DNA of 64,000 bases. Origin: Pseudomonas xionganensis. GTDB taxonomy: Bacteria; Pseudomonadota; Gammaproteobacteria; Pseudomonadales; Pseudomonadaceae. This document shows, piece after piece, positions 45,385-56,641 of this stretch. The stretch is from assembly GCF_009763245.1 (NCBI RefSeq), contig NZ_WKJZ01000001.1, positions 2,372,941 to 2,436,940 on the forward strand, read 5' to 3'. Numbering within the stretch: position 1 is the first letter of the stretch; each line of letters starts with the position of its first letter. The notes beneath the pieces are model-generated. The model saw nothing but the letters and a program-made list of their open reading frames with translations, did not search any database and was not told where the DNA came from. Position numbers and translations under genes: made by a program.

Positions 45385-46623
45385 ATGGAACAGTCCAACA
45401 CCCTCAACTGGGGCCTGCCCCTGACGCTTGCCCTCAGCCTGCTGCTGAGCGCCTGTGGCCAGGCCCCGGAAGCCATGCAACAGATGCCGGCGGCAAAAGT
45501 CAGCGTGGCCGAAGTCATCGAACAACCGATCAACGAATGGGACGAATTTACCGGCCGCCTGGAGGCCCCCGAGTCCGTTGAGGTTCGCCCGCGGGTATCC
45601 GGCTTTATTGACCAGGTCGCCTTCGACGAAGGCAGCCTGGTGAGCAAAGGCGATTTGCTGTTCCAGATCGATCCACGGCCGTTCCAGGCCGAGGTCAAGC
45701 GCCTCGAAGCCCAGTTGCAGCAAGCCCGCGCCCAGGCGCTGCGCACCGCCAGCGAAGCCAGCCGCGGCGAGCGTCTGCGCAAGAGCAATGCGATTTCCGC
45801 CGAGCTGGCCGATGCCCGCGCCAGCGCCGCCGCAGAAGCCCAGGCCGCAGTAGCCGGCATCCAGGCGCAGCTGGATAACGCCCGTCTCAACCTGAGCTTT
45901 ACCCGGGTTATCGCCCCCATCGATGGGCGCGTCGGCCGCGCGCAAATCACCGCCGGCAACCTGGTCAATGCCGGGCAAAGCCTGCTGACCACGTTGGTCA
46001 GCACCGACCGGGTCTACGCCTATTTCGATGCCGATGAGCGCGTGTTCCTCAAATACGTTGAGCTGGCGCGTCAGGCCGGCGGGCAGACTCGCGACGCCAG
46101 CCCGGTGTACCTGGGCCTGTCCAGCGAGGACGGTCACCCACACCTGGGTGAGCTGGATTTTCTCGATAACCAGGTCAACCCGCAGACCGGCACCATCCGT
46201 GGCCGCGCCGTGTTCGATAACCGTGACGGGCGCTTCACGCCTGGCCTCTACGCACGCCTCAAGCTGGTGGGCAGCAGCCAGTACGCCGCCGCGCTGATCA
46301 GGGACGAAGCGGTCGGCACGGATCTGGGCAAGAAGTTCGTATTGGTGCTCGACAAGGACAATGCCGTGCAGTACCGCGCCATCGAACTGGGGCCGAAGCT
46401 GGAAGGCCTGCGCATAGTGCGTAGCGGCCTTTCCAAGGGCGAGAAGATCGTGGTCAACGGTCTGCAGCGCGCCTTCCCCGGTTCCACCGTTGATCCGCAA
46501 AGCGTGCCCATGGCCGACGAGGCCACCCTCGCCCAGCTGGCCCGCCTGCGCCAATCCGTGGAGGACCGTGATGCCCCACGGGTGGCCAAACAAGACAGCA
46601 ACAATGGCAAGCCGCGCGGCTGA
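45385..46623 (+). CDS. mexE: MexE, RND efflux periplasmic adaptor
   Basis: A 412-residue membrane-fusion lipoprotein. The signal peptide ends at lipobox LLSA-C24. The lipoyl half-motifs (VRPRVSGFIDQVAFDEGSLV and the FTRVIAPIDGRVG return) flank an alpha-helical hairpin (about residues 100-160), followed by beta-barrel and membrane-proximal domains. With MexF and OprN it exports chloramphenicol, fluoroquinolones, trimethoprim and quinolone-signal precursors. First gene of mexEF-oprN, controlled by MexT. Confidence 0.94.
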   Translation: MEQSNTLNWGLPLTLALSLLLSACGQAPEAMQQMPAAKVSVAEVIEQPINEWDEFTGRLEAPESVEVRPRVSGFIDQVAFDEGSLVSKGDLLFQIDPRPFQAEVKRLEAQLQQARAQALRTASEASRGERLRKSNAISAELADARASAAAEAQAAVAGIQAQLDNARLNLSFTRVIAPIDGRVGRAQITAGNLVNAGQSLLTTLVSTDRVYAYFDADERVFLKYVELARQAGGQTRDASPVYLGLSSEDGHPHLGELDFLDNQVNPQTGTIRGRAVFDNRDGRFTPGLYARLKLVGSSQYAAALIRDEAVGTDLGKKFVLVLDKDNAVQYRAIELGPKLEGLRIVRSGLSKGEKIVVNGLQRAFPGSTVDPQSVPMADEATLAQLARLRQSVEDRDAPRVAKQDSNNGKPRG

Positions 46624-46634
46624 CCAGACGCCTT

Positions 46635-46691
46635 GGTGCGCGCAGCGCACCCTACCCGATCATCCGATTCGTAGGGTGCGCCGTGCGCACC
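46635..46691. repeat. REP-like inverted pair between mexE and mexF
   Basis: GGTGCGCGCAGCGCACCCTAC (46635-46655) and GTAGGGTGCGCCGTGCGCACC (46671-46691) face each other 15 bp apart, inside the mexE-mexF gap. The unit ends in the CTAC/GTAG edge seen in other repeats of this window. It could form strong stems in the operon mRNA. Confidence 0.75.
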
Positions 46692-46710
46692 AGCGCCCGA
46701 GGACCCTCCC

Positions 46711-49700
46711 ATGAATTTCTCGCAATTCTTTATCCAGCGGCCGATCTTCGCCGCCGTGCTGTCGCTGCTGATCCTGATCGGCGGCGCCATCTCGCTGTTC
46801 CAGTTGCCGATCAGCGAATACCCGGAAGTGGTGCCGCCCACCGTGGTGGTACGCGCCGCCTTCCCCGGTGCCAATCCCAAGGTGATCGGTGAAACCGTCG
46901 CCTCGCCGCTGGAACAGGCGATTACCGGGGTGGAAGGTCTGCTCTATATGTCATCCCAGGGCACCGCCGACGGCCGGATGACCCTGACCCTGACCTTCGC
47001 CCTTGGCACCGATCTGGACAAGGCCCAGGTGCAGGTGCAGAACCGCGTGACCCGCACCATGCCGACCCTGCCCAGTGAAGTGCAGCGCCTCGGCGTGACG
47101 GTGGACAAGGCCTCGCCCGACCTGACCATGGTGGTGCACCTGACCTCGCCGGACGACCGCTACGACATGCTCTACCTGTCCAACTACGCCGCGCTCAACG
47201 TCAAGGACGAGCTGGCGCGCCTGGATGGCGTGGGTGATGTACAGCTGTTCGGCCTGGGCAACTACTCGCTGCGCGTCTGGCTGGACCCTAACAAGGTGGC
47301 TTCGCGCAATCTGACTGCCAGCGATGTGGTGGCCGCCATCCGCGAACAGAACCGCCAGGTCGCCGCGGGCTCGCTCGGCGCACCGCCATCGGATGCCGGC
47401 AACAGCTTCCAGCTGTCGATCAACACCCAGGGCCGTCTGGTCAGCGAGGAAGAGTTCGAGAACATCATTATCCGCGCCGGTGAAAACGGTGAAATCACTC
47501 GCCTGAAAGATATCGCCCGTATCGAGCTGGGCTCCAGCCAGTACGCCCTGCGCTCCTTGCTGAACAACAAACCGGCAGTCGCCATTCCGGTCTTTCAGCG
47601 CCCCGGCTCCAACGCCATCGAGATTTCCGATGCGGTGCGCGCGCGCATGGCCGAACTCAAGCAAAGCTTCCCCCAGGGCGTGGATTTCGAGATCGTCTAC
47701 GACCCGACCATCTTCGTCCGTGGTTCCATCGAGGCGGTGGTGCATACCCTGCTCGAAGCCATCGTGCTGGTGGTGCTGGTGGTGATCCTGTTCCTGCAGA
47801 CCTGGCGCGCTTCGATCATTCCGCTGGCCGCCGTGCCGGTGTCCCTGATCGGCACCTTCGCCGTGATGCATATGTTCGGCTTCTCGCTCAACGCTCTGTC
47901 GCTGTTCGGCCTGGTGCTGGCCATCGGTATCGTGGTGGACGACGCCATCGTGGTGGTGGAGAACGTCGAGCGCAATATCGGCCTGGGCAAGACTCCGCTA
48001 GAGGCAACCAAGCAGGCGATGAAGGAAGTGACCGGGCCTATCGTTGCCACGGCCCTGGTTCTGTGCGCCGTGTTCGTGCCGACTGCCTTTATTTCCGGAC
48101 TTAGCGGGCAGTTCTACCAGCAGTTCGCCCTGACCATCGCCATCTCCACGGTGATCTCGGCCTTCAACTCGCTGACCCTGTCCCCTGCCCTGGCCGCCGT
48201 ATTGCTGAAAAGCCACGACGCGCCGAAAGACCGCTTTTCCAAGCTGCTCGACAGGCTGTTCGGCGGCTGGCTGTTCACGCCGTTCAACCGCCTGTTCGAG
48301 CGCGCCAGCCATGGCTATGTCGGTACGGTAAAACGCGTGCTGCGCGGCAGCGGCATCGCCCTGTTCGTCTACGCCGGCTTGATGGGCCTGACCTACCTGG
48401 GCTTCGCCACAACCCCCACCGGCTTTGTGCCGGCCCAGGACAAACAGTATCTGGTGGCCTTCGCCCAGCTGCCGGACGCCGCGACCCTGGATCGCACCGA
48501 AGCGGTGATCAAGAAGATGTCGGCAATCGCCGGCAAGCACCCCGGTGTGGAAAACACCGTGGCCTTCCCCGGCCTGTCGATCAACGGCTTCACCAATAGC
48601 CCAAACAGCGGCATCGTCTTCACCCCACTGAAACACTTTGATGAGCGCACGGATCCGTCGATGAGCGCCACGGCTATCGCGGCCGAGCTGAACGCGCAGT
48701 TCAGCGAGATTCAGGACGCCTATATCGCCATCTTCCCGCCACCCCCGGTGCAGGGCCTGGGCACCATCGGCGGCTTCCGCCTGCAGGTGCAGGATCGTGG
48801 CAACCTGGGCTATGACGAGCTGTATGTGCAAACCCAGAACGTCATCGCCAAGGCCCGCGCGCTGCCGGAGCTGGACCCGATGTCGGTGTTCACCAGTTAT
48901 CAGGTGAATGTGCCGCAGATCGATGCCGCCATAGACCGCGAAAAGGCCAAGACCCACGGCGTGGCGATCAGCGACATCTTCGACACCATGCAGATCTACC
49001 TGGGCTCGCTGTACGCCAACGACTTCAACCGTTTTGGCCGTACCTACCAGGTCAACGTGCAGGCCGAGCAGCAGTTCCGCCTGGAGCCCGAGCAGATCGG
49101 CCAGCTCAAGGTGCGCAACAACCGTGGTGAAATGGTGCCGCTGTCGGCCTTCCTCAAGGTCAGCGCCAGCGCGGGGCCGGATCGGGTGATGCACTACAAC
49201 GGCTTCCTCACCGCCGAGATCAACGGTGCTGCAGCCCCCGGCTACAGCTCCGGCCAGGCCGAAGCGGCAATCGCCAAGCTGCTCAAGGAAGAACTGCCCA
49301 ACGGCATGAGCTTCGAGTGGACCGACCTGACCTACCAGCAGATTCTGGCCGGTAACAGCGCAATCTTCGTCTTCCCGCTCTGCGTACTGTTGGCCTTCCT
49401 GGTGCTGGCCGCCCAGTACGAAAGCTGGAGCCTGCCGCTGGCGGTGATCCTGATCGTGCCGATGACCCTGCTGTCGGCCATTACCGGGGTGATCCTGGCT
49501 GGAGGCGACAACAACATCTTCACCCAGATCGGTCTGATCGTACTGGTGGGATTGGCCTGCAAGAACGCCATCCTGATCGTCGAGTTCGCCAAGGAGAAAC
49601 AGGAAGAAGGCCTAGACCGCGTCAGTGCGGTGCTGGAAGCCTGCCGCCTGCGTCTGCGGCCGATCCTGATGACCAGCTTCGCCTTTATCATGGGTGTAGT

Positions 49701-49890
49701 GCCCCTGGTACTGTCCTCCGGTGCCGGCGCGGAAATGCGCCATGCCATGGGTATTGCGGTGTTCAGCGGCATGCTCGGCGTGACCTTCTTCGGCCTGCTG
49801 CTGACCCCGCTGTTCTATGTGCTGATCCGTGCCTTTGTGGAGAAACGTGAAGCGCAGAAAGTGGCCCGTTTGCAAGAGGTGCAGGTATGA
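46711..49890 (+). CDS. mexF: MexF, RND multidrug efflux permease
   Basis: A 1059-residue HAE1-type inner-membrane proton/drug antiporter with 12 TM segments and two large periplasmic loops. The proton-relay region is [17 protein letters not shown] in TM4 (two Asp). The first TM motif FFIQRPIFAAVLSLLILIGG and the LVLAAQYESWSLPLAVI block of TM8 are typical. Length matches PAO1 MexF (1062). It follows mexE after an 87-bp gap that contains a repeat, and overlaps oprN by 4 bp. Confidence 0.96.
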   Translation: MNFSQFFIQRPIFAAVLSLLILIGGAISLFQLPISEYPEVVPPTVVVRAAFPGANPKVIGETVASPLEQAITGVEGLLYMSSQGTADGRMTLTLTFALGTDLDKAQVQVQNRVTRTMPTLPSEVQRLGVTVDKASPDLTMVVHLTSPDDRYDMLYLSNYAALNVKDELARLDGVGDVQLFGLGNYSLRVWLDPNKVASRNLTASDVVAAIREQNRQVAAGSLGAPPSDAGNSFQLSINTQGRLVSEEEFENIIIRAGENGEITRLKDIARIELGSSQYALRSLLNNKPAVAIPVFQRPGSNAIEISDAVRARMAELKQSFPQGVDFEIVYDPTIFVRGSIEAVVHTLLEAIVLVVLVVILFLQTWRASIIPLAAVPVSLIGTFAVMHMFGFSLNALSLFGLVLAIGIVVDDAIVVVENVERNIGLGKTPLEATKQAMKEVTGPIVATALVLCAVFVPTAFISGLSGQFYQQFALTIAISTVISAFNSLTLSPALAAVLLKSHDAPKDRFSKLLDRLFGGWLFTPFNRLFERASHGYVGTVKRVLRGSGIALFVYAGLMGLTYLGFATTPTGFVPAQDKQYLVAFAQLPDAATLDRTEAVIKKMSAIAGKHPGVENTVAFPGLSINGFTNSPNSGIVFTPLKHFDERTDPSMSATAIAAELNAQFSEIQDAYIAIFPPPPVQGLGTIGGFRLQVQDRGNLGYDELYVQTQNVIAKARALPELDPMSVFTSYQVNVPQIDAAIDREKAKTHGVAISDIFDTMQIYLGSLYANDFNRFGRTYQVNVQAEQQFRLEPEQIGQLKVRNNRGEMVPLSAFLKVSASAGPDRVMHYNGFLTAEINGAAAPGYSSGQAEAAIAKLLKEELPNGMSFEWTDLTYQQILAGNSAIFVFPLCVLLAFLVLAAQYESWSLPLAVILIVPMTLLSAITGVILAGGDNNIFTQIGLIVLVGLACKNAILIVEFAKEKQEEGLDRVSAVLEACRLRLRPILMTSFAFIMGVVPLVLSSGAGAEMRHAMGIAVFSGMLGVTFFGLLLTPLFYVLIRAFVEKREAQKVARLQEVQV

Positions 49891-51275
49891 AGCTGTTTAT
49901 GCCCGCCCTGCTCGCATTGGCTGTCAGTGCATGTGCCTTAGGCCCGGACTACCAGGCTCCGCAGACTGCAGATGCCCAGCTAAGCGCAACAGAGGCCTCT
50001 GACTTTGATCGTTCGCGCTTCGAGGCCAGCTGGTGGCAGCAGTTCGATGACCCGGTCCTGAATCAACTGGTCGAGCACTCGCTCAAGGAAAACCGCCAAC
50101 TGCGCGTGGCCTTCGCCCGCCTGCGCGCGGCCGAGGCCATCCGCGATGACCTCGGCAACGATCAGTTGCCGACCATCACCAGTCGCGCCAGCGGTGAGTT
50201 TGGCAAGGCTCAGCAACCCGGCGTAACCGAGCAGCGCGTGCGCGGCGAACGTTACGACCTCGGCCTGGATATGCTCTGGGAACTGGACCTGTTTGGCCGC
50301 ATCCAGCGCCAACTGGAAGCCAGCGACGCCGAACTGGACGTGGCCGAAGCGGATTACCAGCAACTGCAGGTCAGCCTGATTGCCGAGCTTGTGGATGCTT
50401 ACGGCAGTCTGCGCGGCGCACAGCTGCGTGAGCGCATTGCCCGCGCCAACCTGAAAAACCAGCAGGAATCCCGCGCCATAACCGAGCAGTTGCGTGAAGC
50501 TGGTGTTGGTAGCCAGCTGGATGTGCTGCGCAGTGACGCTCGCCTGGCCAGCACCGAAGCCAGCCTGCCGCAACTGCAGGCCGAACAGCAGCGCGCCAAG
50601 CACCGCATCGCCACCCTGCTCGGCCAGCGCCCGGAGCAACTGCCAGTGGATCTGTCAGCCAAACCGCTGCCCGCTATCGCCAAGGCCCTGCCGGTGGGCG
50701 ACCCTGGCGAGTTGCTGCGCCGCCGCCCGGATATCCGCGCCGCCGAACGGCAGCTGGCGGCCGCAACGGCCAATATTGGCGTGGCCACGGCTGATCTATT
50801 CCCCCGAGTGAGTCTTAGCGGCTTTCTCGGTTTTACCGCCGGGCGTGGTTCGCAGCTGGGTGCTTCAAACGCGCAAGCCTGGGGCCTGGCGCCGACCATT
50901 AGCTGGGCGGCGTTTGATCTGGGCAGCGTGCGTGCACGCCTGCGCGGGGCCGAAGCCGAAGCCGATGGCGCGCTGGCTAACTATGAGCAGCAGGTGCTGC
51001 TGGCCCTGGAGGAATCGGCCAACGCCTTTAGCGACTACGGCAAACGCCAACAGCGCTTGCTCGCCCTGCTGCGCCAGGTGGAAGCCAGCCGCGCCGCTGC
51101 CGAACAGGCCGCCGTGCGCTACCGCGAAGGTGAAGTGGACTTTCTGGTGCTGCTCGACGCCGAACGCGAACGCCTAAGCGCCGAAGACGCCCAGGCCCAG
51201 GCGGAAGTCGAGCTGTATCGCGGCATAGTCGCCCTCTACAAGGCCCTGGGTGGCGGCTGGCAGATTAGCGCCTAG
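49887..51275 (+). CDS. oprN: OprN, outer-membrane efflux channel
   Basis: A 462-residue outer-membrane factor of the NodT/OprM family. The lipoprotein signal ends at VSA-C16, then ALGPDYQAPQ, followed by two OEP repeats that build the trimeric beta-barrel and alpha-tunnel (SWWQQFDDPVLNQLVEHSL; DFLVLLDAERERLSAE). It couples to MexEF. ATGA overlap with mexF implies coupled translation; a strong terminator follows. Confidence 0.94.
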   Translation: MKLFMPALLALAVSACALGPDYQAPQTADAQLSATEASDFDRSRFEASWWQQFDDPVLNQLVEHSLKENRQLRVAFARLRAAEAIRDDLGNDQLPTITSRASGEFGKAQQPGVTEQRVRGERYDLGLDMLWELDLFGRIQRQLEASDAELDVAEADYQQLQVSLIAELVDAYGSLRGAQLRERIARANLKNQQESRAITEQLREAGVGSQLDVLRSDARLASTEASLPQLQAEQQRAKHRIATLLGQRPEQLPVDLSAKPLPAIAKALPVGDPGELLRRRPDIRAAERQLAAATANIGVATADLFPRVSLSGFLGFTAGRGSQLGASNAQAWGLAPTISWAAFDLGSVRARLRGAEAEADGALANYEQQVLLALEESANAFSDYGKRQQRLLALLRQVEASRAAAEQAAVRYREGEVDFLVLLDAERERLSAEDAQAQAEVELYRGIVALYKALGGGWQISA

Positions 51276-51545
51276 CTACAGCCCCCCGGTTGGTTTGTCC
51301 AACCCCTTCCCGCCCCACGGCAGTTGCTCCTTGCCGTGGGGCTTTTTTATTTGGAGGGCTGGCTTCGGCCAACAGCTGGCACTCACACCAGAATACATAT
51401 CCGGCGCCAGGCGGGCGTTGAGCAGTACCTGGGGGTCGATCTTGTGGTCGTGGGCGTGTTGCTGGGCCTTGTCGAGGATGGCGGCAAGGTTGTCGAGCAT
51501 ATGCAGAAACACCGGGATAGAGGCCTGATATAGGGAAAGCGACAT
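51276..51545 (-). pseudogene. Truncated DUF1993 family gene
   Basis: An 89-codon frame. Only the first ~51 residues (51393-51545) match the start of the DUF1993 family: SLYQASIPVFLHMLDNLAAIL and KIDPQVLLNARLAPDMY. The family is normally about 170 residues. The remaining codons are Lys/Pro-rich, do not look like the family and run through the oprN terminator. I read this as the 5' remnant of a DUF1993 gene whose rest was deleted, perhaps when the efflux locus was joined here. Confidence 0.65.
51312..51348 (+). terminator. Terminator of mexEF-oprN
   Basis: GCCCCACGGCA...TGCCGTGGGGC stem (11 bp) followed by TTTTTT, 37 bp after the oprN stop. Confidence 0.93.
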
Positions 51546-51677
51546 GCTGAGCTCCGGGCTGGGTACGGAACACTCAGCTTAGTCCGTCCATAGCACTGCA
51601 CCCTGCCCCGCAGCCACATCAGCCTTGCCCTTGCAGCAATACGCCCCCATTAACCAGGGACGATCCTAGGAGGCTGT

Positions 51678-52676
51678 ATGAACCGGCTTGCCACTACCCC
51701 ATTTTCCATCCTCGATCTGGCGCCGATGCGCGACGATGAAGCCGGCCCCGGGCCGGCGCTGCAGCGTTCCCTGGCCTTGGCCCAGCATGCCGAGCGCCTG
51801 GGTTTTGCCCGTTACTGGGTGGCTGAACACCACAATATGGAAGGTATCGCCAGCTCGGCCACGGCGGTGCTGCTGGGTTATCTGGCGGCCGGCACCCAGA
51901 CCCTGCGCCTGGGTTCGGGCGGCATTATGCTGCCCAACCATGCGCCGCTGGTGGTGGCCGAGCAGTTCGGTACCCTTGCCGCACTCTATCCGGGGCGCAT
52001 CGAGCTGGGGCTTGGCCGCGCGCCGGGCAGTGATCAGCAAACCGCCCGCGCCCTGCGCCGTGATCGTTTGGGCAGCGCCGATGATTTCCCGGCGGATGTG
52101 GACGAGCTGCAGGCCCTGCTTGGCCCGCGCCAACCGGGGCAGCAGGTGATCGCCATGCCCGGCATGGACAGCCAGGTGCCGATCTGGCTGCTCGGCTCCA
52201 GCCTGTTCAGCGCTCAGCTGGCGGCGCAAAAGGGCCTGCCCTATGCCTTTGCCGCGCATTTTGCGCCGCGCTATCTGCACCAGGCGCTGCGGGTGTACCG
52301 CGATAATTTCCAGCCCTCGGCCGTGCTGGACAAGCCCTACGCCATGGTCGCTGTGCCGCTGATTGCCGCGCCGACCGATGAAGAAGCCGAGTTTCTTGCC
52401 ACCACCGCCTTTCAGCGGGTGCTGGCCTTGATGCGCGGGCAGAGCCTGGTGCTGCGCCCGCCGGTAGAAAGCATGGCCGGGCGCTGGCTGCCCCATGAGC
52501 AGCAGGCGGTGGGCGACTTCCTCGGCCTGGCGGTGATTGGTGGGCCGGAGAAAGTGCGCGCACGTCTGGAGATACTGCTGGAGCAGACCGGCGCCGATGA
52601 GCTGATGTTTACCGGCGATCTGTACCAGCACGCGCATCGTTTGCGCAGCTTCGAGATTGTGGCGGGGCTGCGGTAG
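51678..52676 (+). CDS. LLM-class flavin-dependent monooxygenase
   Basis: A 332-residue bacterial-luciferase-like TIM barrel (MsnO8/YhbW group). Landmarks are FSILDLAPM at the start, [47 protein letters not shown] and the late [10 protein letters not shown]. It is probably FMNH2/F420-type; YhbW relatives have no assigned substrate. AGGAGGCTGT precedes the ATG. Monocistronic, convergent with the MerR gene. Confidence 0.9.
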   Translation: MNRLATTPFSILDLAPMRDDEAGPGPALQRSLALAQHAERLGFARYWVAEHHNMEGIASSATAVLLGYLAAGTQTLRLGSGGIMLPNHAPLVVAEQFGTLAALYPGRIELGLGRAPGSDQQTARALRRDRLGSADDFPADVDELQALLGPRQPGQQVIAMPGMDSQVPIWLLGSSLFSAQLAAQKGLPYAFAAHFAPRYLHQALRVYRDNFQPSAVLDKPYAMVAVPLIAAPTDEEAEFLATTAFQRVLALMRGQSLVLRPPVESMAGRWLPHEQQAVGDFLGLAVIGGPEKVRARLEILLEQTGADELMFTGDLYQHAHRLRSFEIVAGLR

Positions 52677-52693
52677 GCGTGGTGCCCTCGGCG

Positions 52694-53110
52694 CTAGGTC
52701 TTTTTCCTGCTGGTCTTTCTGGCATGAGCGCTGGCCGCCGCGTCTTTCAATAAGCGCTGAAAGGTCGGGCATTCGGCGTGGCTGGGCGCCGGGCAGGCAG
52801 CGGCGTGCTTCAAGCCCCGGCTGATGGCGCGCAGCCGTTTGCTGGTGGCGTCGAGTTCAGCTGCCTTGGCCAGGAGCGCCTGCCGGTCAATATTGGCTTC
52901 ACCGTTGCTGGTGAGCATCAGGCGGATTTCATCCAGGCTGAAGCCGGCGGACTGCCCCAGCGAAATCAGCGCCAGCTGATCGAGTATCTGCGGGGCAAAG
53001 CGGCGCCGCTCGCCCTGGCGGTTCAAGGTCTGCACCAGCCCCTTTTCCTCATAAAAGCGCAATGTCGATGCCGGTAAACCCGAGCGCCTGGCGACTTCGG
53101 CGATATCCAT
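52694..53110 (-). CDS. MerR-family transcriptional regulator
   Basis: A 138-residue MerR regulator. The winged HTH is DIAEVARRSGLPASTLRFYEEKGLV in residues 2-26 and the second-helix motif is RRFAPQILDQLALI. A dimerising coiled coil follows, and the C-terminal region has two cysteines (C106 in AACPAPS, C114 in ECPTF) that could sense a ligand or redox state. The tail is Lys/Arg-rich. It is divergent from the DUF2938 gene, whose 19-bp-spacer promoter lies between them and is the likely target. Confidence 0.9.
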   Translation of the reverse strand: MDIAEVARRSGLPASTLRFYEEKGLVQTLNRQGERRRFAPQILDQLALISLGQSAGFSLDEIRLMLTSNGEANIDRQALLAKAAELDATSKRLRAISRGLKHAAACPAPSHAECPTFQRLLKDAAASAHARKTSRKKT

Positions 53111-53120
53111 AAAACGCCTC

Positions 53121-53151
53121 TTGACCTCAAGTTGACTTGAACTTGTAGATT
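53121..53151 (+). promoter_or_regulatory. MerR-type promoter driving the DUF2938 gene
   Basis: TTGACC (53121-53126), 19-bp spacer, TAGATT (53146-53151). The long spacer is the MerR-family hallmark and holds an inverted repeat, CAAGTT-GA-CTTGAACTTG, as operator. Confidence 0.7.
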
Positions 53152-53191
53152 GGCCCCACTCCCCTTCATGGTCAACCCAAGTGAGGCCTAG

Positions 53192-53689
53192 ATGAACCCA
53201 TTACTGAACACGCTCTTGCTGACCCTGGCGCTCGGCGCCGGGGCAACCCTGGTGATGGACGCCTGGCTGTTGTTGTTGCAGCGCCTGGGTATTGCCACCC
53301 TCAACTTTGCCTTTGTCGGGCGCTGGGTGGGCCATCTGCTGCGCGGGCGTATTCGCCACAGTGCCATCGGCCAGTCCGAGCCCATCCGCGGCGAGCTCGG
53401 CCTGGGCTGGTTGATGCACTACGCCACGGGCATTGCCTTTGCTGCACTGCTGCTTGGCCTTACCGGTATGGCCTGGATCGAGCGGCCCACCCTGTGGCCG
53501 GCACTGGCTTTGGGCGTTTGCACTGTGGCAATCCCACTGTTGCTTGTTCAACCGGCGATGGGCGCCGGTATTGCCTCACGCAACACGCCCACGCCGCTGA
53601 AGAACAGCCTGAAAAGCCTCGCCACCCACAGCGTATTCGGCCTCGGCCTCTATCTGTCCGCCAGCCTGCTTGTCGCGCTTGGTGTTTGA
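53192..53689 (+). CDS. DUF2938 family membrane protein
   Basis: A 165-residue protein with four hydrophobic segments: LLLTLALGAGATLVMDAWLL, TGIAFAALLLGLTGM, LWPALALGVCTVAIPLLLVQPAMG and FGLGLYLSASLLVALGV. Family DUF2938, no known function. The neighbouring MerR regulator and its promoter suggest induction by a small molecule or oxidant. GTGAGGCC precedes the ATG at poor spacing. Confidence 0.85.
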   Translation: MNPLLNTLLLTLALGAGATLVMDAWLLLLQRLGIATLNFAFVGRWVGHLLRGRIRHSAIGQSEPIRGELGLGWLMHYATGIAFAALLLGLTGMAWIERPTLWPALALGVCTVAIPLLLVQPAMGAGIASRNTPTPLKNSLKSLATHSVFGLGLYLSASLLVALGV

Positions 53690-53742
53690 CCCGCGCCTGG
53701 CTTTCATAGGATCAAGGCCTGAATTGGACAACCCCAGATAAG

Positions 53743-53780
53743 ACTGCGCCCCGACAGGGTTATCCATGCCGGGGCGCAGT
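53743..53780. terminator. Hairpin between the DUF2938 gene and katG
   Basis: ACTGCGCCCCG...CGGGGCGCAGT: a perfect 11-bp stem with 16-nt loop between two convergent genes. No U tract; a likely bidirectional transcription barrier. Confidence 0.6.
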
Positions 53781-53811
53781 GTGTTGACTCAGGGCCAACC
53801 CAGTGGGGTGA

Positions 53812-56082
<2,271 letters not shown>

Positions 56083-56090
56083 TTATTGAA

Positions 56091-56127
56091 ATAGGATTCG
56101 CTAATGGCAGTTATAGTCGACAGGCTC
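56091..56127 (-). promoter_or_regulatory. OxyR-like motif upstream of katG
   Basis: Four 4-nt elements with N7 spacing: ATAG (56091), TAAT (56102), ATAG (56113), GCTC (56124). The two ATAG elements match the OxyR consensus ATAG-N7-CTAT-N7-ATAG-N7-CTAT, and the other two are poor. Suggestive only. Confidence 0.4.
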
Positions 56128-56285
56128 GCAGCGTCTGTTGGCTGCCCTTGTGCAGCGCTCTATGGGCCACTTGCGACCATTTCCGTCTGCAAGGTATAGC
56201 AGCCCCGGACGCAGACGTTGGGCGCCTGGGCGATACAAGCAAAACTTTGTGACCATAAAGTCGCGCGTACTCTTTCGGTGAACCC

Positions 56286-56489
56286 ATGAGCAGCGAGCAG
56301 CACCCTGAGCATCCACACAGCGGCGTCAGTGACGAGCAGATTCAGGCCTATATGGAGCGCCAACTGCGCTCTGGCCGGGTCAAGCCGGCGGTACTGGTGC
56401 CACTGACGCAGAAGACCTTTGCCGAAGCCAGCCATGAACAGCTTCTGCGCTGTTTCAATCGGCTGGATGCATCTCTGTTCAAGCGCTAG
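56286..56489 (+). CDS. Small conserved-looking hypothetical protein
   Basis: A 67-residue soluble, charged protein (SDEQIQAYMERQLRSGRVKPAVLVPLTQKTFAEASHEQLLRCFNRLD), predicted mostly helical. I do not recognise it. The amino-acid composition is protein-like and GC codon use matches neighbours, but the ribosome site (GGTGAA) is modest. Its stop codon TAG falls within the left terminal repeat of the element at 56486-56632, so the original C-terminus may have been changed by the insertion. Confidence 0.6.
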   Translation: MSSEQHPEHPHSGVSDEQIQAYMERQLRSGRVKPAVLVPLTQKTFAEASHEQLLRCFNRLDASLFKR

Positions 56490-56632
56490 GTTCTGTACGA
56501 ACAGTGCCTGCGCTCGGTGATGCTTCGTTAAAAACAGGTTCGGAATGCTCATTTACAGCTCGTAAACTCCGCTTCCTCACCTGTTTTTGCCTCGCCTTAC
56601 CTTCGCTCGACGACTTTTCGTACACAACCTAG
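56486..56632. repeat. MITE-like intergenic repeat, copy B
   Basis: A 147-bp element with terminal inverted repeats CTAGGTTCTGTACGAA (56486) and TTCGTACACAACCTAG (to 56632), 15 of 16 matching. The core AAAACAGGTTCGGAATGCTC ... ACTCCGCTTCCTC...CCTGTTTTTGCC matches copy A at 3717-3850. It ends 9 bp before the macrodomain gene. Confidence 0.78.
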
Positions 56633-56641
56633 GAATCACCC

